In this document: piece by piece, positions 35,989-45,165 of the stretch
How positions within the stretch are numbered: position 1 is the first letter of the stretch
How the letters are laid out: every line of letters begins with the position of its first letter
Notes under the pieces: generated by a model
What the model saw: only the letters and a program-made list of their open reading frames with translations
What the model was told of the DNA's origin: nothing
Databases searched by the model: none
Position numbers and translations under genes: made by a program
NCBI GenBank assembly: GCA_024279935.1
Contig: JAJRQZ010000076.1
Location: 1 to 64,000 of the forward strand
Direction: 5' to 3'
Source: Bacteroidota bacterium
GTDB lineage: Bacteria > Bacteroidota > Bacteroidia > Bacteroidales > F082
Length of the DNA stretch: 64,000 nucleotides

Positions 35989-36462
35989 ATGAGGCATATA
36001 ACATTAAAATGGTTTTTTTTGTTTTTGGGAACAATGCTTTTTGCAGGTTCCTGTAATAAAGGGAGGGTAAACCCTAATATCCCTAATGTGCCGATCAATA
36101 TCAGCATCGACCCGAATTCCACTTTGTTCCAGGAGTTGAATACTGTTGGCGGATGGCTTTATCTTGACGAGAAACCGGGGGTTTATATCCCTTACGGCAG
36201 CAGGGGGGTTATGGTTTATCGCCTTAGTATTGATGAATTCATGGCTTTCGAGCGGCAACCGCCCAATTCGCCCGATAAGTGTTGCGACGGCAATAAGTGT
36301 ACGAAATTAATAATTGGCGATTATTTTCCTTTGGTGAAGGACACCTGTACCCAAACTTCATATCTGCTAATCGACGGTTCCATAGTCGAAGGGGAGGGGG
36401 AGTATCCTTTAATCAGGTATTCGGCTGTTTACGATGGTAATCTGCTGCATGTTTACAATTAG
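35989..36462 (+). CDS. Rieske-like lipoprotein of unknown function
   Basis: 157 residues with the lipoprotein signal MRHITLKWFFLFLGTMLFAG ending GSC (Cys22). The middle GVMVYRLSIDEFMAFERQPP and end YPLIRYSAVYDGNLLHVYN match the frame of Bacteroidota Rieske-fold lipoproteins. The cysteine pattern differs: a CCDGNKC cluster and a later DTCTQTSY, while the CxH ligand motifs of true Rieske proteins are absent. It may therefore bind no iron-sulfur cluster or use a different one. Convergent with ahcY across a strong terminator. Confidence 0.65.
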   Translation: MRHITLKWFFLFLGTMLFAGSCNKGRVNPNIPNVPINISIDPNSTLFQELNTVGGWLYLDEKPGVYIPYGSRGVMVYRLSIDEFMAFERQPPNSPDKCCDGNKCTKLIIGDYFPLVKDTCTQTSYLLIDGSIVEGEGEYPLIRYSAVYDGNLLHVYN

Positions 36463-36477
36463 CCGAAGCTGAAATAA

Positions 36478-36519
36478 ACAAAAAGCCCCGTCTCAAATAA
36501 GTGAAGCGGGGCTTTTTGT
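36478..36519 (+). terminator. Bidirectional terminator between convergent genes
   Basis: ACAAAAAGCCCCG paired with CGGGGCTTTTTGT, a perfect 13-bp stem whose arms contain the T/A runs, so it can stop transcription from both sides (the lipoprotein gene on the plus strand and ahcY on the minus strand). Confidence 0.88.
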
Positions 36520-36541
36520 CTTTAGCTGAATTTTCTTGCGG

Positions 36542-37966
36542 TTAATATCTATAATGCTCCGGTTTGTATGGTCCGTTTTGATCAATTCCGAGATAATCGG
36601 CTTGATCCTTCGTCAATTTGGTTAGCTTAACACCAATTTGCTCAAGATGCAAGCGGGCAACTTCCTCGTCAAGGTGTTTTGGCAGTCGATAAACCTCAAC
36701 ATCATAATTGTCGCGGTTTTTCCAAAGCTCGATTTGAGCAAGGGTTTGGTTAGTAAACGAATTGCTCATAACAAAGGATGGGTGCCCGGTGGCACAGCCC
36801 AGGTTAACCAGTCTTCCCTCTGCCAGCAAATAAATTGAATGTCCGTCGGGAAAGGTGTATTTGTCAACCTGTGGTTTGATATTGGTTTTCACGACACCCT
36901 CCATGGCTTCCATCTGGCTTACCTGGATTTCGTTGTCGAAGTGGCCGATATTACAAACTATGGCTTCGTCCTTCATGTTTGCCATGTGCTCGGCAGTAAC
37001 TATATCTTTGTTCCCTGTTGTGGTAACAAAAATATTTCCTTCTTTAACTGCCTCTTCCATTGTTGTAACCTCAAATCCTTCCATTGCGGCCTGAAGGGCG
37101 CAAATAGGGTCTATTTCGGTAACCAAGACGCGTGCTCCATAAGTTCTCATCGAATGTGACGAGCCTTTTCCCACATCGCCGTAACCGGCAACAACAACAA
37201 CTTTTCCTGCAATCATCACGTCTGTGGCGCGTTTTATACCGTCGGCAAGCGATTCGCGGCAGCCGTAAAGGTTGTCGAATTTCGACTTGGTAACCGAGTC
37301 GTTGACGTTAATGGCAGGGACGAGAAGTTTTCCGGTCTCCTTCATCTGGTATAAACGGTGAACACCGGTAGTGGTTTCTTCCGAGACGCCTTTCCAATCC
37401 TCAACGGTGCGATGCCATCTCTTTGGATCTTCGTCAAGAACGGATTTTAAAAGTTTTAAGATCTCGGCTTCTTCATCGCTCGAAGGCTCGGTATCGAGAA
37501 GCGATGCGTCTTTTTCTGCCTCATAACCTTTGTGTATCAGCAAAGTAGCATCACCTCCATCGTCAACTATCAATTGCGGGCCTTTTCCGTCGGGGAATGA
37601 GAGTGCTTGGTTTGTGCACCACCAATACTCTTCCAAAGTTTCGCCTTTCCAGGCAAAAACCGGAACTCCTGAAGCCGCTATTGCTGCCGCTGCGTGATCC
37701 TGAGTGGAGAAGATGTTACAACTTGCCCAACGGACGTCCGCTCCCAGCTCGACCAATGTTTCAATTAAAACGGCGGTCTGTATGGTCATGTGCAGCGAGC
37801 CCATTATCCTAACTCCCCGTAATGGCTTTTCACCCGAGAATTTTTTTCTGATCGAAACCAGGCCTGGCATTTCCTTTTCGGCAATCTCAATTTCTTTCCG
37901 GCCCCAATCAGCAAGACTGATGTCGGCTACTTTGTATTCAAGTTTATCAACAAATGTTGTGCTCAT
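36542..37966 (-). CDS. ahcY: Adenosylhomocysteinase
   Basis: Hydrolyses S-adenosylhomocysteine to homocysteine and adenosine using bound NAD. 474 residues, full length. Markers: [20 protein letters not shown] near residue 50, [20 protein letters not shown] near 80, the NAD-binding [20 protein letters not shown] near 260, and the C-terminal [20 protein letters not shown] ending HYRY. It feeds homocysteine to the methionine synthase encoded about 1.7 kb to the right on the opposite strand. Confidence 0.97.
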   Translation of the reverse strand: MSTTFVDKLEYKVADISLADWGRKEIEIAEKEMPGLVSIRKKFSGEKPLRGVRIMGSLHMTIQTAVLIETLVELGADVRWASCNIFSTQDHAAAAIAASGVPVFAWKGETLEEYWWCTNQALSFPDGKGPQLIVDDGGDATLLIHKGYEAEKDASLLDTEPSSDEEAEILKLLKSVLDEDPKRWHRTVEDWKGVSEETTTGVHRLYQMKETGKLLVPAINVNDSVTKSKFDNLYGCRESLADGIKRATDVMIAGKVVVVAGYGDVGKGSSHSMRTYGARVLVTEIDPICALQAAMEGFEVTTMEEAVKEGNIFVTTTGNKDIVTAEHMANMKDEAIVCNIGHFDNEIQVSQMEAMEGVVKTNIKPQVDKYTFPDGHSIYLLAEGRLVNLGCATGHPSFVMSNSFTNQTLAQIELWKNRDNYDVEVYRLPKHLDEEVARLHLEQIGVKLTKLTKDQADYLGIDQNGPYKPEHYRY

Positions 37967-38164
37967 AAGTATATAATTTATAGAAAATCCTTTTATTAAT
38001 TATGGGCTGCAAATATAAATCATATTTTAATACGCTTTAAAACCGATTAAAATTCAATAAATCACAATAAATACAGTAAGGACTTGTTATTTTATGAAGC
38101 TTTTGAAAATAAATTGCGACCCTTTAAGAACTTTGGTGTCATTAAAAGAAACATTACGATTGAT

Positions 38165-38419
38165 ATGACAGAATTAAAATGGTTGAAATTGTCGGGGCTT
38201 ATGCGCCGGTGTGTTTACAATAAGGAGAACCCTGCATGTCCCTTTACTGATTTTAGAAAACAAGACAGTTATGAACAGTTGGAATCACTTGGCAAAATCG
38301 GCGATTCGTTGGGCAATCAGTTGCTGGGGATGTGCAATTCGTGCCGCTTTCAGTGCAAGCCTATCGTAAACAACGACCTTGAAATTGCAAATACAAGGCA
38401 TTTTAAAGTAGTTGGCTGA
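38165..38419 (+). CDS. Small cysteine-rich protein
   Basis: 84 residues from the ATG at 38165 (MTELKWLKLSGLMRRCVYNK). Five cysteines in two groups, CVYNKENPACPF and LGMCNSCRFQCKP, the pattern of a small zinc- or iron-sulfur-binding domain. No signal peptide. A longer frame to 38084 adds residues with no support. Close relatives appear in other Bacteroidota as hypothetical proteins, as far as I recall. It lies between ahcY and the winged-helix regulator. Confidence 0.6.
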   Translation: MTELKWLKLSGLMRRCVYNKENPACPFTDFRKQDSYEQLESLGKIGDSLGNQLLGMCNSCRFQCKPIVNNDLEIANTRHFKVVG

Positions 38420-38443
38420 GAATAGCCGCTAAATTCGACCAAG

Positions 38444-38725
38444 TTAAATATTCAGCATCTTCTTCAATCTTGAAACGTATTCCGTCAGTTCTTTTTTGCC
38501 TTTTTCAGTAATCATGCATTTCGTATGCGGATATTTGCCCTTGAAAGTTTTCGTAACCTCAACATATCCTGCTTCTTGCAGCTTGCTTATTTGAACGCTC
38601 AAGTTTCCTTTAGTTGCCGAGCTTATTTCCAGCAACTTATTGAAATCGGCACGTTCGACCGTGGCAAGAAAACTTATTATGCGCAAACGCAATTCTTGAT
38701 GCAACAATGGGTTGAGCTTATACAT
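38444..38725 (-). CDS. Winged-helix DNA-binding protein
   Basis: 93 residues: a winged-helix domain with ATVERADFNKLLEISSATKG, NLSVQISKLQEAGYVEVTKT and the wing KGKYPHTKCMITEKGKKELT. Similar to the MarR/ArsR-like minimal regulators of Bacteroidota. Its start overlaps the upstream membrane gene by 8 bases (38718-38725). Such pairs regulate their own expression and the membrane protein. Confidence 0.82.
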   Translation of the reverse strand: MYKLNPLLHQELRLRIISFLATVERADFNKLLEISSATKGNLSVQISKLQEAGYVEVTKTFKGKYPHTKCMITEKGKKELTEYVSRLKKMLNI

Positions 38726-39272
38726 TTTCCGATTTCCTTAATATAAAACCGGGTATGACATAAGCTAAAAAAATGCTTAGCGCGAAAACTAACCCGTGAT
38801 ACCTGTTGTCGATAAAGTAGGCGCATGCGACCGAGCCTGCCTCCAAAACAAGGCCGCCCCAGATAAAAGGCTTGAATCTTGAGACGCCACCGCTGATGAA
38901 GGTTGCCGATCCTGCCAACAACAATACAAGGGGGTATGACGATAGATGATTATACGCCGCATAAAATATTGCCAGGAAAAGACTGATGCCAAAAGCCCCC
39001 CATGTATATAGGTGAATCCTGTCAATCATTGTTACCGTACCGGATCTTTTGCCTTCTTTCCTGCTGTAAACCGTGGAGATGATGCCGCCCGCAGTTGCTG
39101 TTGCGGGCCATATCGCCCAAAAATAGGGCTTGCCGTAAAAGAAATATTCAGCCAGGCCGGCAATTATCATCATTATACCCCAAAGGATAAAATAAAAGGA
39201 ATGCCGGTACAACGACTTTTTGCTTTCCTTTAACATGCTTTCGATAATCTCTATACTTTTTATCGCTTCCAT
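38718..39272 (-). CDS. Membrane protein of unknown function
   Basis: 184 residues with four or five membrane segments (FYFILWGIMMIIAGLAEYFF, LYTWGAFGISLFLAIFYAAY, YPLVLLLAGSATFISGG and a final FALSIFLAYVIPGFIL). An N-terminal helix precedes the first segment. It belongs to a group of small Bacteroidota membrane proteins paired with a winged-helix regulator, as here. Function unknown. Overlaps the regulator gene by 8 bases. Confidence 0.75.
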   Translation of the reverse strand: MEAIKSIEIIESMLKESKKSLYRHSFYFILWGIMMIIAGLAEYFFYGKPYFWAIWPATATAGGIISTVYSRKEGKRSGTVTMIDRIHLYTWGAFGISLFLAIFYAAYNHLSSYPLVLLLAGSATFISGGVSRFKPFIWGGLVLEAGSVACAYFIDNRYHGLVFALSIFLAYVIPGFILRKSENV

Positions 39273-39381
39273 TTTTATTAAGTTTAGTAAATAATATTTT
39301 GCAAATGTAAACTAGTTTATAAAATAAACCAAATTATTTTATCATTTCTCGACAACAATTTCGCACAGTATAAAAATTTTA

Positions 39382-39389
39382 TATCTTTG
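39382..39389 (+). promoter_or_regulatory. Promoter -7 element for metH
   Basis: TATCTTTG fits TAnnTTTG and lies 37 bases before the first paired base of the SAM riboswitch. A weak TTTC-type element is about 20 bases upstream. This would start transcription just ahead of the riboswitch. Confidence 0.55.
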
Positions 39390-39425
39390 TTCCATAATTC
39401 AAATGCCCGTTTCTGGGAAATTTTG

Positions 39426-39537
39426 ATTTATAAAGAAGGGCGGAGAGATTAGGCTCAATGAAACCCTGGCAACCTATCGCTAAGCGAACAAGGTGCCAAT
39501 ACCTAGCCTTCCCGGTTAACGGGCGGGAATTATAAAT
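39426..39537 (+). ncRNA. SAM riboswitch controlling metH
   Basis: A SAM-I-type aptamer. It has the conserved core GGCGGAGAGATTAGGCTCAA, then TGAAACCCTGGCAACC and AAGGTGCCAATACCT. Its outer P1 helix is formed by ATTTATAA (39426-39433) and TTATAAAT (39530-39537). SAM binding should shut down the methionine synthase gene, whose start is 139 bases downstream. I see no clear classical terminator in the expression platform, so control may be at translation or by another fold. A variant of the same clan (SAM-I/IV) is possible. Confidence 0.85.
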
Positions 39538-39676
39538 TGATTAAATATGGAAAAATTATATTTTTATAGGTTGTTCTTTTAGTGGTAATTATATTGCCTG
39601 CTAGCTATAATGGTTTTTGCTGATTAATCAACTGTTAGTTTAATAAAAAGTTGTTTGACTATTTAAAATTACGTTT

Positions 39677-42600
39677 ATGAAACCTGACATTAAAACAGAG
39701 TTGAGTAAAAGGGTGCTTGTCCTGGACGGGGCAATGGGCACTATGATTCAAAGATATAAGCTCGAGGAAGAGGATTATAGGGGAGAACGGTTCTCTTCGG
39801 CCGAAAAACTTCAAAAGGGAAACAATGACCTGCTCTGTCTCAGCCAGCCACAAATAATTGAAGAGATACATAAAGAATATCTGGAGGCAGGGGCCGACAT
39901 AATCGAAACCAATACTTTTAATTCAACGGGTATTTCAATGTCGGATTATGGTATGCAGGATGTCGTAAACGAGATAAATACCGCAGCGGCACGCATTGCT
40001 GCTAAAGTGGCTGCGGAGTTTACGCAAAAAAACCCCAAAAAGCCGCGTTATGTTGCAGGTGCAATTGGGCCGACGAACAAGACCGCATCAATGTCGCCTT
40101 TAGTTGATAAACCGGGTTTCAGGAATATCAGTTTCGATGAATTGCATGATAATTACTATCAGCAGGCCAAATCGCTTCTGCAAGGTGGCGTTGATTTGCT
40201 TTTGGTGGAAACGATATTCGATACTTTAAACGCTAAAGCAGCTTTGGTGGCGATAAATGATTTATGCCGCGAGAGAGATATCAGGATACCGCTTATGGTT
40301 TCGGGGACCATTTCAGATGCCAGCGGGCGTACCCTCTCGGGACAAACCCTTGAAGCCTTCCTGACCTCCGTATCACATATCGACTTGTTGAGCATCGGCT
40401 TGAACTGCTCGCTCGGGGCCGAGCAGATGCGCCCCCATTTGGAGGAACTTTCAAAGAAATCGAGTTTCTTTGTTAGTGTTTATCCTAATGCCGGATTACC
40501 AAACCAGTTTGGCGAATACGATGAGAGCCCCACAAAAATGGCCGGGCATATCCATGATTTCCTTGACAACGAATTCGCCAATATCGTGGGTGGATGTTGT
40601 GGGACAACGCCCGAGCATATACATGAAATGGTTTTGTTGGCCATGAAGGCAAACGTCAGGAAGCCATTGAGCAAAAGCCATATTACATCAATTAGCGGAC
40701 TTGAGCCGCTAAGGGTTACCCGCAAGCTCAACTTTATAAATATCGGTGAGCGCACCAATGTTAGCGGCTCCCGCAAATTCGCCCGCTTGATTCGAGAGAA
40801 AAGATACGAGGAGGCACTTGCCGTAGCCCGGCATCAGGTGGAAGGCGGAGCCCAAATACTCGATGTCAACCTCGATGACGGTTTGCTGGACGCAGGGAAG
40901 GAAATGAAATTGTTCTTGAACATGCTTGCTTCCGAACCTGATATTGCCCGACTGCCGATAATGATAGATTCATCGAAATGGGAGGTTATCGAAGCGGGGC
41001 TTAAATGCACACAAGGTAAATCCATAGTGAACTCGATCAGCCTTAAGAACGGCGAGGGCGAATTTATAAAACTTGCCCGAAAAATAAATTCTTACGGGGC
41101 GGCGGTAGTGGTCATGGCCTTTGACGAGAGCGGCCAGGCCGATACGTTTGAAAGAAAGGTCGAAATCTGCAAAAGGGCTTATGAGCTGCTTGTAGATACA
41201 GTAAAGTTCAATCCCGAGGATATTATCTTCGACCCTAATATCTTGGCAATTGGTACAGGTATCGACGAACATAATAATTATGCTGTTAATTATATAAATG
41301 CCGTTAAGTGGATAAAAGCAAACCTGCCTTATGCAAAAATAAGCGGTGGAGTGAGTAATTTGTCCTTCTCGTTTCGAGGTAACAATACCGTAAGGGAAGC
41401 AATACATTCGGTATTTCTGTTTCATGCCATAAAGGCCGGCATGGACATGGGAATCGTAAATCCTGCCATGCTTCAGATTTATGACGAGATTGAACCGGAC
41501 CTGAGGAGATTTGCCGAAGACCTTGTTCTGAACCGGCGGAAAGATGCCACTGCCCGTTTGCTGTCTTATGCCGACAAAATAAGCGATTCGTTTAAGGTAA
41601 AGCCTGAAAACATCTTGGAATGGAGAAAACTTGATGTTGAGAAGCGTCTAGAACATTCTTTGATAAAAGGGATTACCGAATTCCTGGACGAGGATGTCGA
41701 AGAGGCAAGAAAACTTTATAACAGGGCAATAGAAGTTATAGAAATCCCATTGATGAACGGGATGAACATAGTTGGCGACTTATTTGGATCGGGAAGGATG
41801 TTCTTGCCCCAGGTTGTTAAAAGTGCCAGGGTGATGAAAAAAGCCGTTTCTATTTTACTGCCCTATATCGAGAGCGAAAAGTCGTCCGGAATAAAAGGCA
41901 ATGGCAAGATTGTTATGGCAACCGTTAAAGGCGATGTTCATGATATAGGCAAAAATATTGTCGGCGTTGTCTTGCAATGTAATAATTATGAGGTAATTGA
42001 CCTTGGTGTAATGGTTCCGGCAGAGAAAATATTGGAAGTCGCAAAAAATGAGAATGCAGATGTGCTCGGCTTGAGCGGATTGATAACGCCCTCGCTGGAA
42101 GAAATGGTTTATGTGGCCAAGGAAATGAAGCGGCTGGATTTTAACATACCTCTTTTGATAGGGGGTGCCACGACATCCGATGTTCATACGGCGGTTAAAA
42201 TTTCCCCGAACTATAAAAATCCTGTCGTTCATGTGCGCGATGCTTCCAAAGTAATCAACGTGGTTAATAAACTTCTCTCCAAAGATGACAAGGAATCCTA
42301 TAAGTCGGATATCGAAATCAAATATGAAAATCTGCGCAAGAAACATGAGGCTTCCGTTAAGTCATCGGAGTATTTGAGCTTGGCAGATGCCAGAAAAAAT
42401 AAATATATTGGCCGCTGGGATGGTTTTAGTGTCGTAAAACCAACTTTTACGGGAGTTGAATACTTTGATGATTATTCCATTGCCGAAATCAGACCTTATA
42501 TCGACTGGACGTTTTTCTTCCATGCCTGGAAAATCACAGGTAAGTTCCCGAAAATATTCGATGATGTTTTAAAAGGGGAGGAAGCCAGGAAATTATACGA

Positions 42601-43333
42601 CGACGCACAGCAGATGCTCGATAGGGTCATTGAAGGGAAATGGCTCACCGCCAAAGCAGGAATAGGGATATTTAAAGCAGTATCCGTTGATGAAACAGTG
42701 ATGCTGCTGGACGAAAATGGAGCTCAGTTCGATAGTTTCGAGTTCCTGCGGAATCAGGAATTGAAAAATGAGTCCCCGAATTATTGCCTTTCAGATTTTA
42801 TTTGCCCGGGCAGCAAGAAAAAAGACGATTATATAGGAATGTTTGCCCTTACCGCCGGTTTGGGTATCGAAAAGCATATAAAGCGCTTTGAAAAGGAAAA
42901 CGACGATTATAGCTCCATAATGCTAAAAACATTGGCCGACAGGTTGGCTGAGGCTTTTGCCGAGCTGATGCACAAGAGGCTAAGAACGGACTTTTGGGCT
43001 TTTGCGGCAGGGGAAGACACCAGCATGAATGATTTATTGAAGGAAAATTATCGAGGAATACGGCCTGCTCCCGGTTATCCGGCTTGTCCCGAGCATTCGG
43101 AAAAGGAGAAAATATTCAATATCCTGGATGCAGAAAGCAAATTGGGCATTAAACTAACCGAATCGTACGCAATGTATCCTGCCGCCTCGGTAAGCGGATA
43201 TTATTTTGCAAATCCCGATGCCAGATATTTTGCCGTTGGGAAAATTGCCGGCGATCAGGTTGAGGACTATGCCAAACGTAAAAAACTAAGTGCCGAGCAA
43301 GTAAAAAAACTACTAATTGTAAATACTATCTAA
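39677..43333 (+). CDS. metH: Cobalamin-dependent methionine synthase
   Basis: Methylates homocysteine to methionine with methyltetrahydrofolate through cobalamin. 1218 residues, all domains present. The homocysteine domain has [16 protein letters not shown] near 303. The pterin-binding domain has [20 protein letters not shown] near 355. The cobalamin-binding domain has [20 protein letters not shown] near 752 (the His is the cobalt ligand). The C-terminal activation domain has [18 protein letters not shown] near 1115. Directly followed by metF (13 bp), so they form an operon behind the SAM riboswitch. Confidence 0.98.
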   Translation: MKPDIKTELSKRVLVLDGAMGTMIQRYKLEEEDYRGERFSSAEKLQKGNNDLLCLSQPQIIEEIHKEYLEAGADIIETNTFNSTGISMSDYGMQDVVNEINTAAARIAAKVAAEFTQKNPKKPRYVAGAIGPTNKTASMSPLVDKPGFRNISFDELHDNYYQQAKSLLQGGVDLLLVETIFDTLNAKAALVAINDLCRERDIRIPLMVSGTISDASGRTLSGQTLEAFLTSVSHIDLLSIGLNCSLGAEQMRPHLEELSKKSSFFVSVYPNAGLPNQFGEYDESPTKMAGHIHDFLDNEFANIVGGCCGTTPEHIHEMVLLAMKANVRKPLSKSHITSISGLEPLRVTRKLNFINIGERTNVSGSRKFARLIREKRYEEALAVARHQVEGGAQILDVNLDDGLLDAGKEMKLFLNMLASEPDIARLPIMIDSSKWEVIEAGLKCTQGKSIVNSISLKNGEGEFIKLARKINSYGAAVVVMAFDESGQADTFERKVEICKRAYELLVDTVKFNPEDIIFDPNILAIGTGIDEHNNYAVNYINAVKWIKANLPYAKISGGVSNLSFSFRGNNTVREAIHSVFLFHAIKAGMDMGIVNPAMLQIYDEIEPDLRRFAEDLVLNRRKDATARLLSYADKISDSFKVKPENILEWRKLDVEKRLEHSLIKGITEFLDEDVEEARKLYNRAIEVIEIPLMNGMNIVGDLFGSGRMFLPQVVKSARVMKKAVSILLPYIESEKSSGIKGNGKIVMATVKGDVHDIGKNIVGVVLQCNNYEVIDLGVMVPAEKILEVAKNENADVLGLSGLITPSLEEMVYVAKEMKRLDFNIPLLIGGATTSDVHTAVKISPNYKNPVVHVRDASKVINVVNKLLSKDDKESYKSDIEIKYENLRKKHEASVKSSEYLSLADARKNKYIGRWDGFSVVKPTFTGVEYFDDYSIAEIRPYIDWTFFFHAWKITGKFPKIFDDVLKGEEARKLYDDAQQMLDRVIEGKWLTAKAGIGIFKAVSVDETVMLLDENGAQFDSFEFLRNQELKNESPNYCLSDFICPGSKKKDDYIGMFALTAGLGIEKHIKRFEKENDDYSSIMLKTLADRLAEAFAELMHKRLRTDFWAFAAGEDTSMNDLLKENYRGIRPAPGYPACPEHSEKEKIFNILDAESKLGIKLTESYAMYPAASVSGYYFANPDARYFAVGKIAGDQVEDYAKRKKLSAEQVKKLLIVNTI

Positions 43334-43346
43334 AACATAAAATAAA

Positions 43347-44306
43347 ATGGAAAGAACTGTAATACACCATATAAGCGATGCCGACGAAACATTGTTCTCG
43401 TTTGAGCTGCTGCCACCGCTAAAAGGTCAGGACTTTAGCTCGATAGCTAATTCCATCGACCCATTAATGGAATTTAAACCGGCTTTTATAAATATCACTT
43501 ATCATCAGGAAGAAATTGAATATGAAACACTTGCAAATGGCTTGATGAGAAAGAACGTGGTGCGCAAGCGCCCTGGCACGGTTGGCATCTCGGCGGCGAT
43601 AAAATTCAGGTATGGAGTAAACATAGTGCCACATATTATTTGCGGCGGTTTTTCACGCGAGGATACCGAGAATGCCCTTATCGACCTTAATTTCCTGGGC
43701 GTTAATAACGTTCTTGTTGTTCGCGGCGACCCGCAGCCAGGGATGAAAAGCTTTGTCCCCGAGCCCGACGGCAACAGCCACGCCATCGAAACCGTAATAC
43801 AAATTACCAACCTTAACAAAGGTATTTATCTGGATCCTAAAATCCGCAACTCGCGATCCACCAACTTTTGTATCGGAGTTGCCGGCTATCCCGAAAAACA
43901 TTCTGAGTCCCCTAATATGGACAGCGATATCCACTTCCTTAAAAAGAAAATCGAAGCAGGTGCTCAATTTATTGTTACTCAGATGTTCTTCGATAACAAA
44001 AAGTACTTCGACTTTGTTGATGTGTGCCGCAGGAACAATATAAACGTTCCAATTATTCCGGGCTTAAAACCTATTTCCACTTTAAATCAAATAGCGATAA
44101 TCCCAAAAACATTTGGCGTCGAGGTCCCGGCCACCTTGGTGAAAGAGGTGCTGAAATGCAAAAACAATGATGAAGTCAGGCAGTTGGGCGTTAAGTGGGC
44201 TGTTGAGCAATCCAAGGAACTTAAGAAAGCCCATGTGCCGGTGCTGCATTATTACACCATGGGGAAATCAGATAATATCCGCAAGATCGCCAAAGAGATA
44301 TTTTAA
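43347..44306 (+). CDS. metF: Methylenetetrahydrofolate reductase
   Basis: 319 residues. Reduces methylene-THF to methyl-THF for MetH. Flavin-dependent TIM barrel: FSFELLPPLKGQDF near residue 12, PHIICGGFSREDTENALIDL near 95, LVVRGDPQPG near 125, then GAQFIVTQMFFDNKKYFDFV near 205. Second gene of the metH operon. The family is well known; no truncation seen. Confidence 0.96.
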   Translation: MERTVIHHISDADETLFSFELLPPLKGQDFSSIANSIDPLMEFKPAFINITYHQEEIEYETLANGLMRKNVVRKRPGTVGISAAIKFRYGVNIVPHIICGGFSREDTENALIDLNFLGVNNVLVVRGDPQPGMKSFVPEPDGNSHAIETVIQITNLNKGIYLDPKIRNSRSTNFCIGVAGYPEKHSESPNMDSDIHFLKKKIEAGAQFIVTQMFFDNKKYFDFVDVCRRNNINVPIIPGLKPISTLNQIAIIPKTFGVEVPATLVKEVLKCKNNDEVRQLGVKWAVEQSKELKKAHVPVLHYYTMGKSDNIRKIAKEIF

Positions 44307-44465
44307 TTGGTTGATTATATTCTTGGATATTGTTTGCCAGGTATTTATAGATATTAATCAAGATAGGAACCCTTATGCGGAATTTGGATTAGCTTTAAAT
44401 TATCAAAAATTAGCTCGATGCATTCCAAATTGATTTATTTTTACGCATCTGAAAATTTAAGAACA

Positions 44466-44987
44466 ATGAAGAATATAGTATTGCTTTACTGGCCTAAAGG
44501 TGGAAATGTTGAAAACTCGGCAAAAAAGATCTTTGCTCAATTTAACCCAAATGACATCGAAATGTGCGATGTCGAAAGTTTTGATGTCGATACCCTTGAG
44601 GATTATAAAACAATTATTATGGGGAGCTCGACCGTTGGTGCCGAAAACTGGATAGATGCCGCTAATGATAATTTATGGAACAGGTTTTTCAGTAAAATTG
44701 AAGAACATGACCTGAGCGGACATAATATAGCTGTTTTCGGCCTTGGCGATCAGGTTTTGTATCCTGCTCATTTTGTTGACGTATTGGGCATTCTTAATCA
44801 GGAAGTCGTTAAGGTAAAAGGAACGCTCATCGGCAAATGGCCAACTAAGAATTATTCGTTTACTGATTCGGAAGGTGTTGAGGGCGACTACTTTTATGGA
44901 CTTGCCCTTGATGAAGATAATGAATCGGATCTTACCGGCCAAAGAGTAGCCCAATGGGTAGAACAAATTAAAAGTGAAATAAAATAA
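44466..44987 (+). CDS. Flavodoxin-like protein
   Basis: 173 residues from the ATG at 44466. The N-terminal phosphate loop reads LLYWPKGGNVENSAKKI; the usual T/SxTGNT motif is altered (WPKGGN), so FMN binding may be different. The rest follows flavodoxins: IIMGSSTVGAENWIDAANDN near 55, NIAVFGLGDQVLYPAHFVDV near 90 and a final GLALDEDNESDLTGQRVAQW. May serve as electron carrier, including for reactivation of MetH, whose operon lies just upstream. That link is inference. Confidence 0.8.
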   Translation: MKNIVLLYWPKGGNVENSAKKIFAQFNPNDIEMCDVESFDVDTLEDYKTIIMGSSTVGAENWIDAANDNLWNRFFSKIEEHDLSGHNIAVFGLGDQVLYPAHFVDVLGILNQEVVKVKGTLIGKWPTKNYSFTDSEGVEGDYFYGLALDEDNESDLTGQRVAQWVEQIKSEIK

Positions 44988-45120
44988 CTTTCTTGTTTTT
45001 TCCTGGATATAGACCTTATGGAAACACTAATTATTTTGTGATCAACTTGTTGCGGTAATTCCTAACTTTCTTTTGTGGATTATTTTATTGCTTTTGATGG
45101 ATTATTATCAAGCATATATA

Positions 45121-45128
45121 TATTTTTG
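45121..45128 (+). promoter_or_regulatory. Promoter -7 element of the lytic transglycosylase gene
   Basis: TATTTTTG fits TAnnTTTG, 37 bases before the start codon. A -33 TTTG lies 24 bases upstream, somewhat far, so the assignment is tentative. Confidence 0.4.
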
Positions 45129-45165
45129 CCACAAATAACATTACCTTTATCAAGAATAAAAAGCC

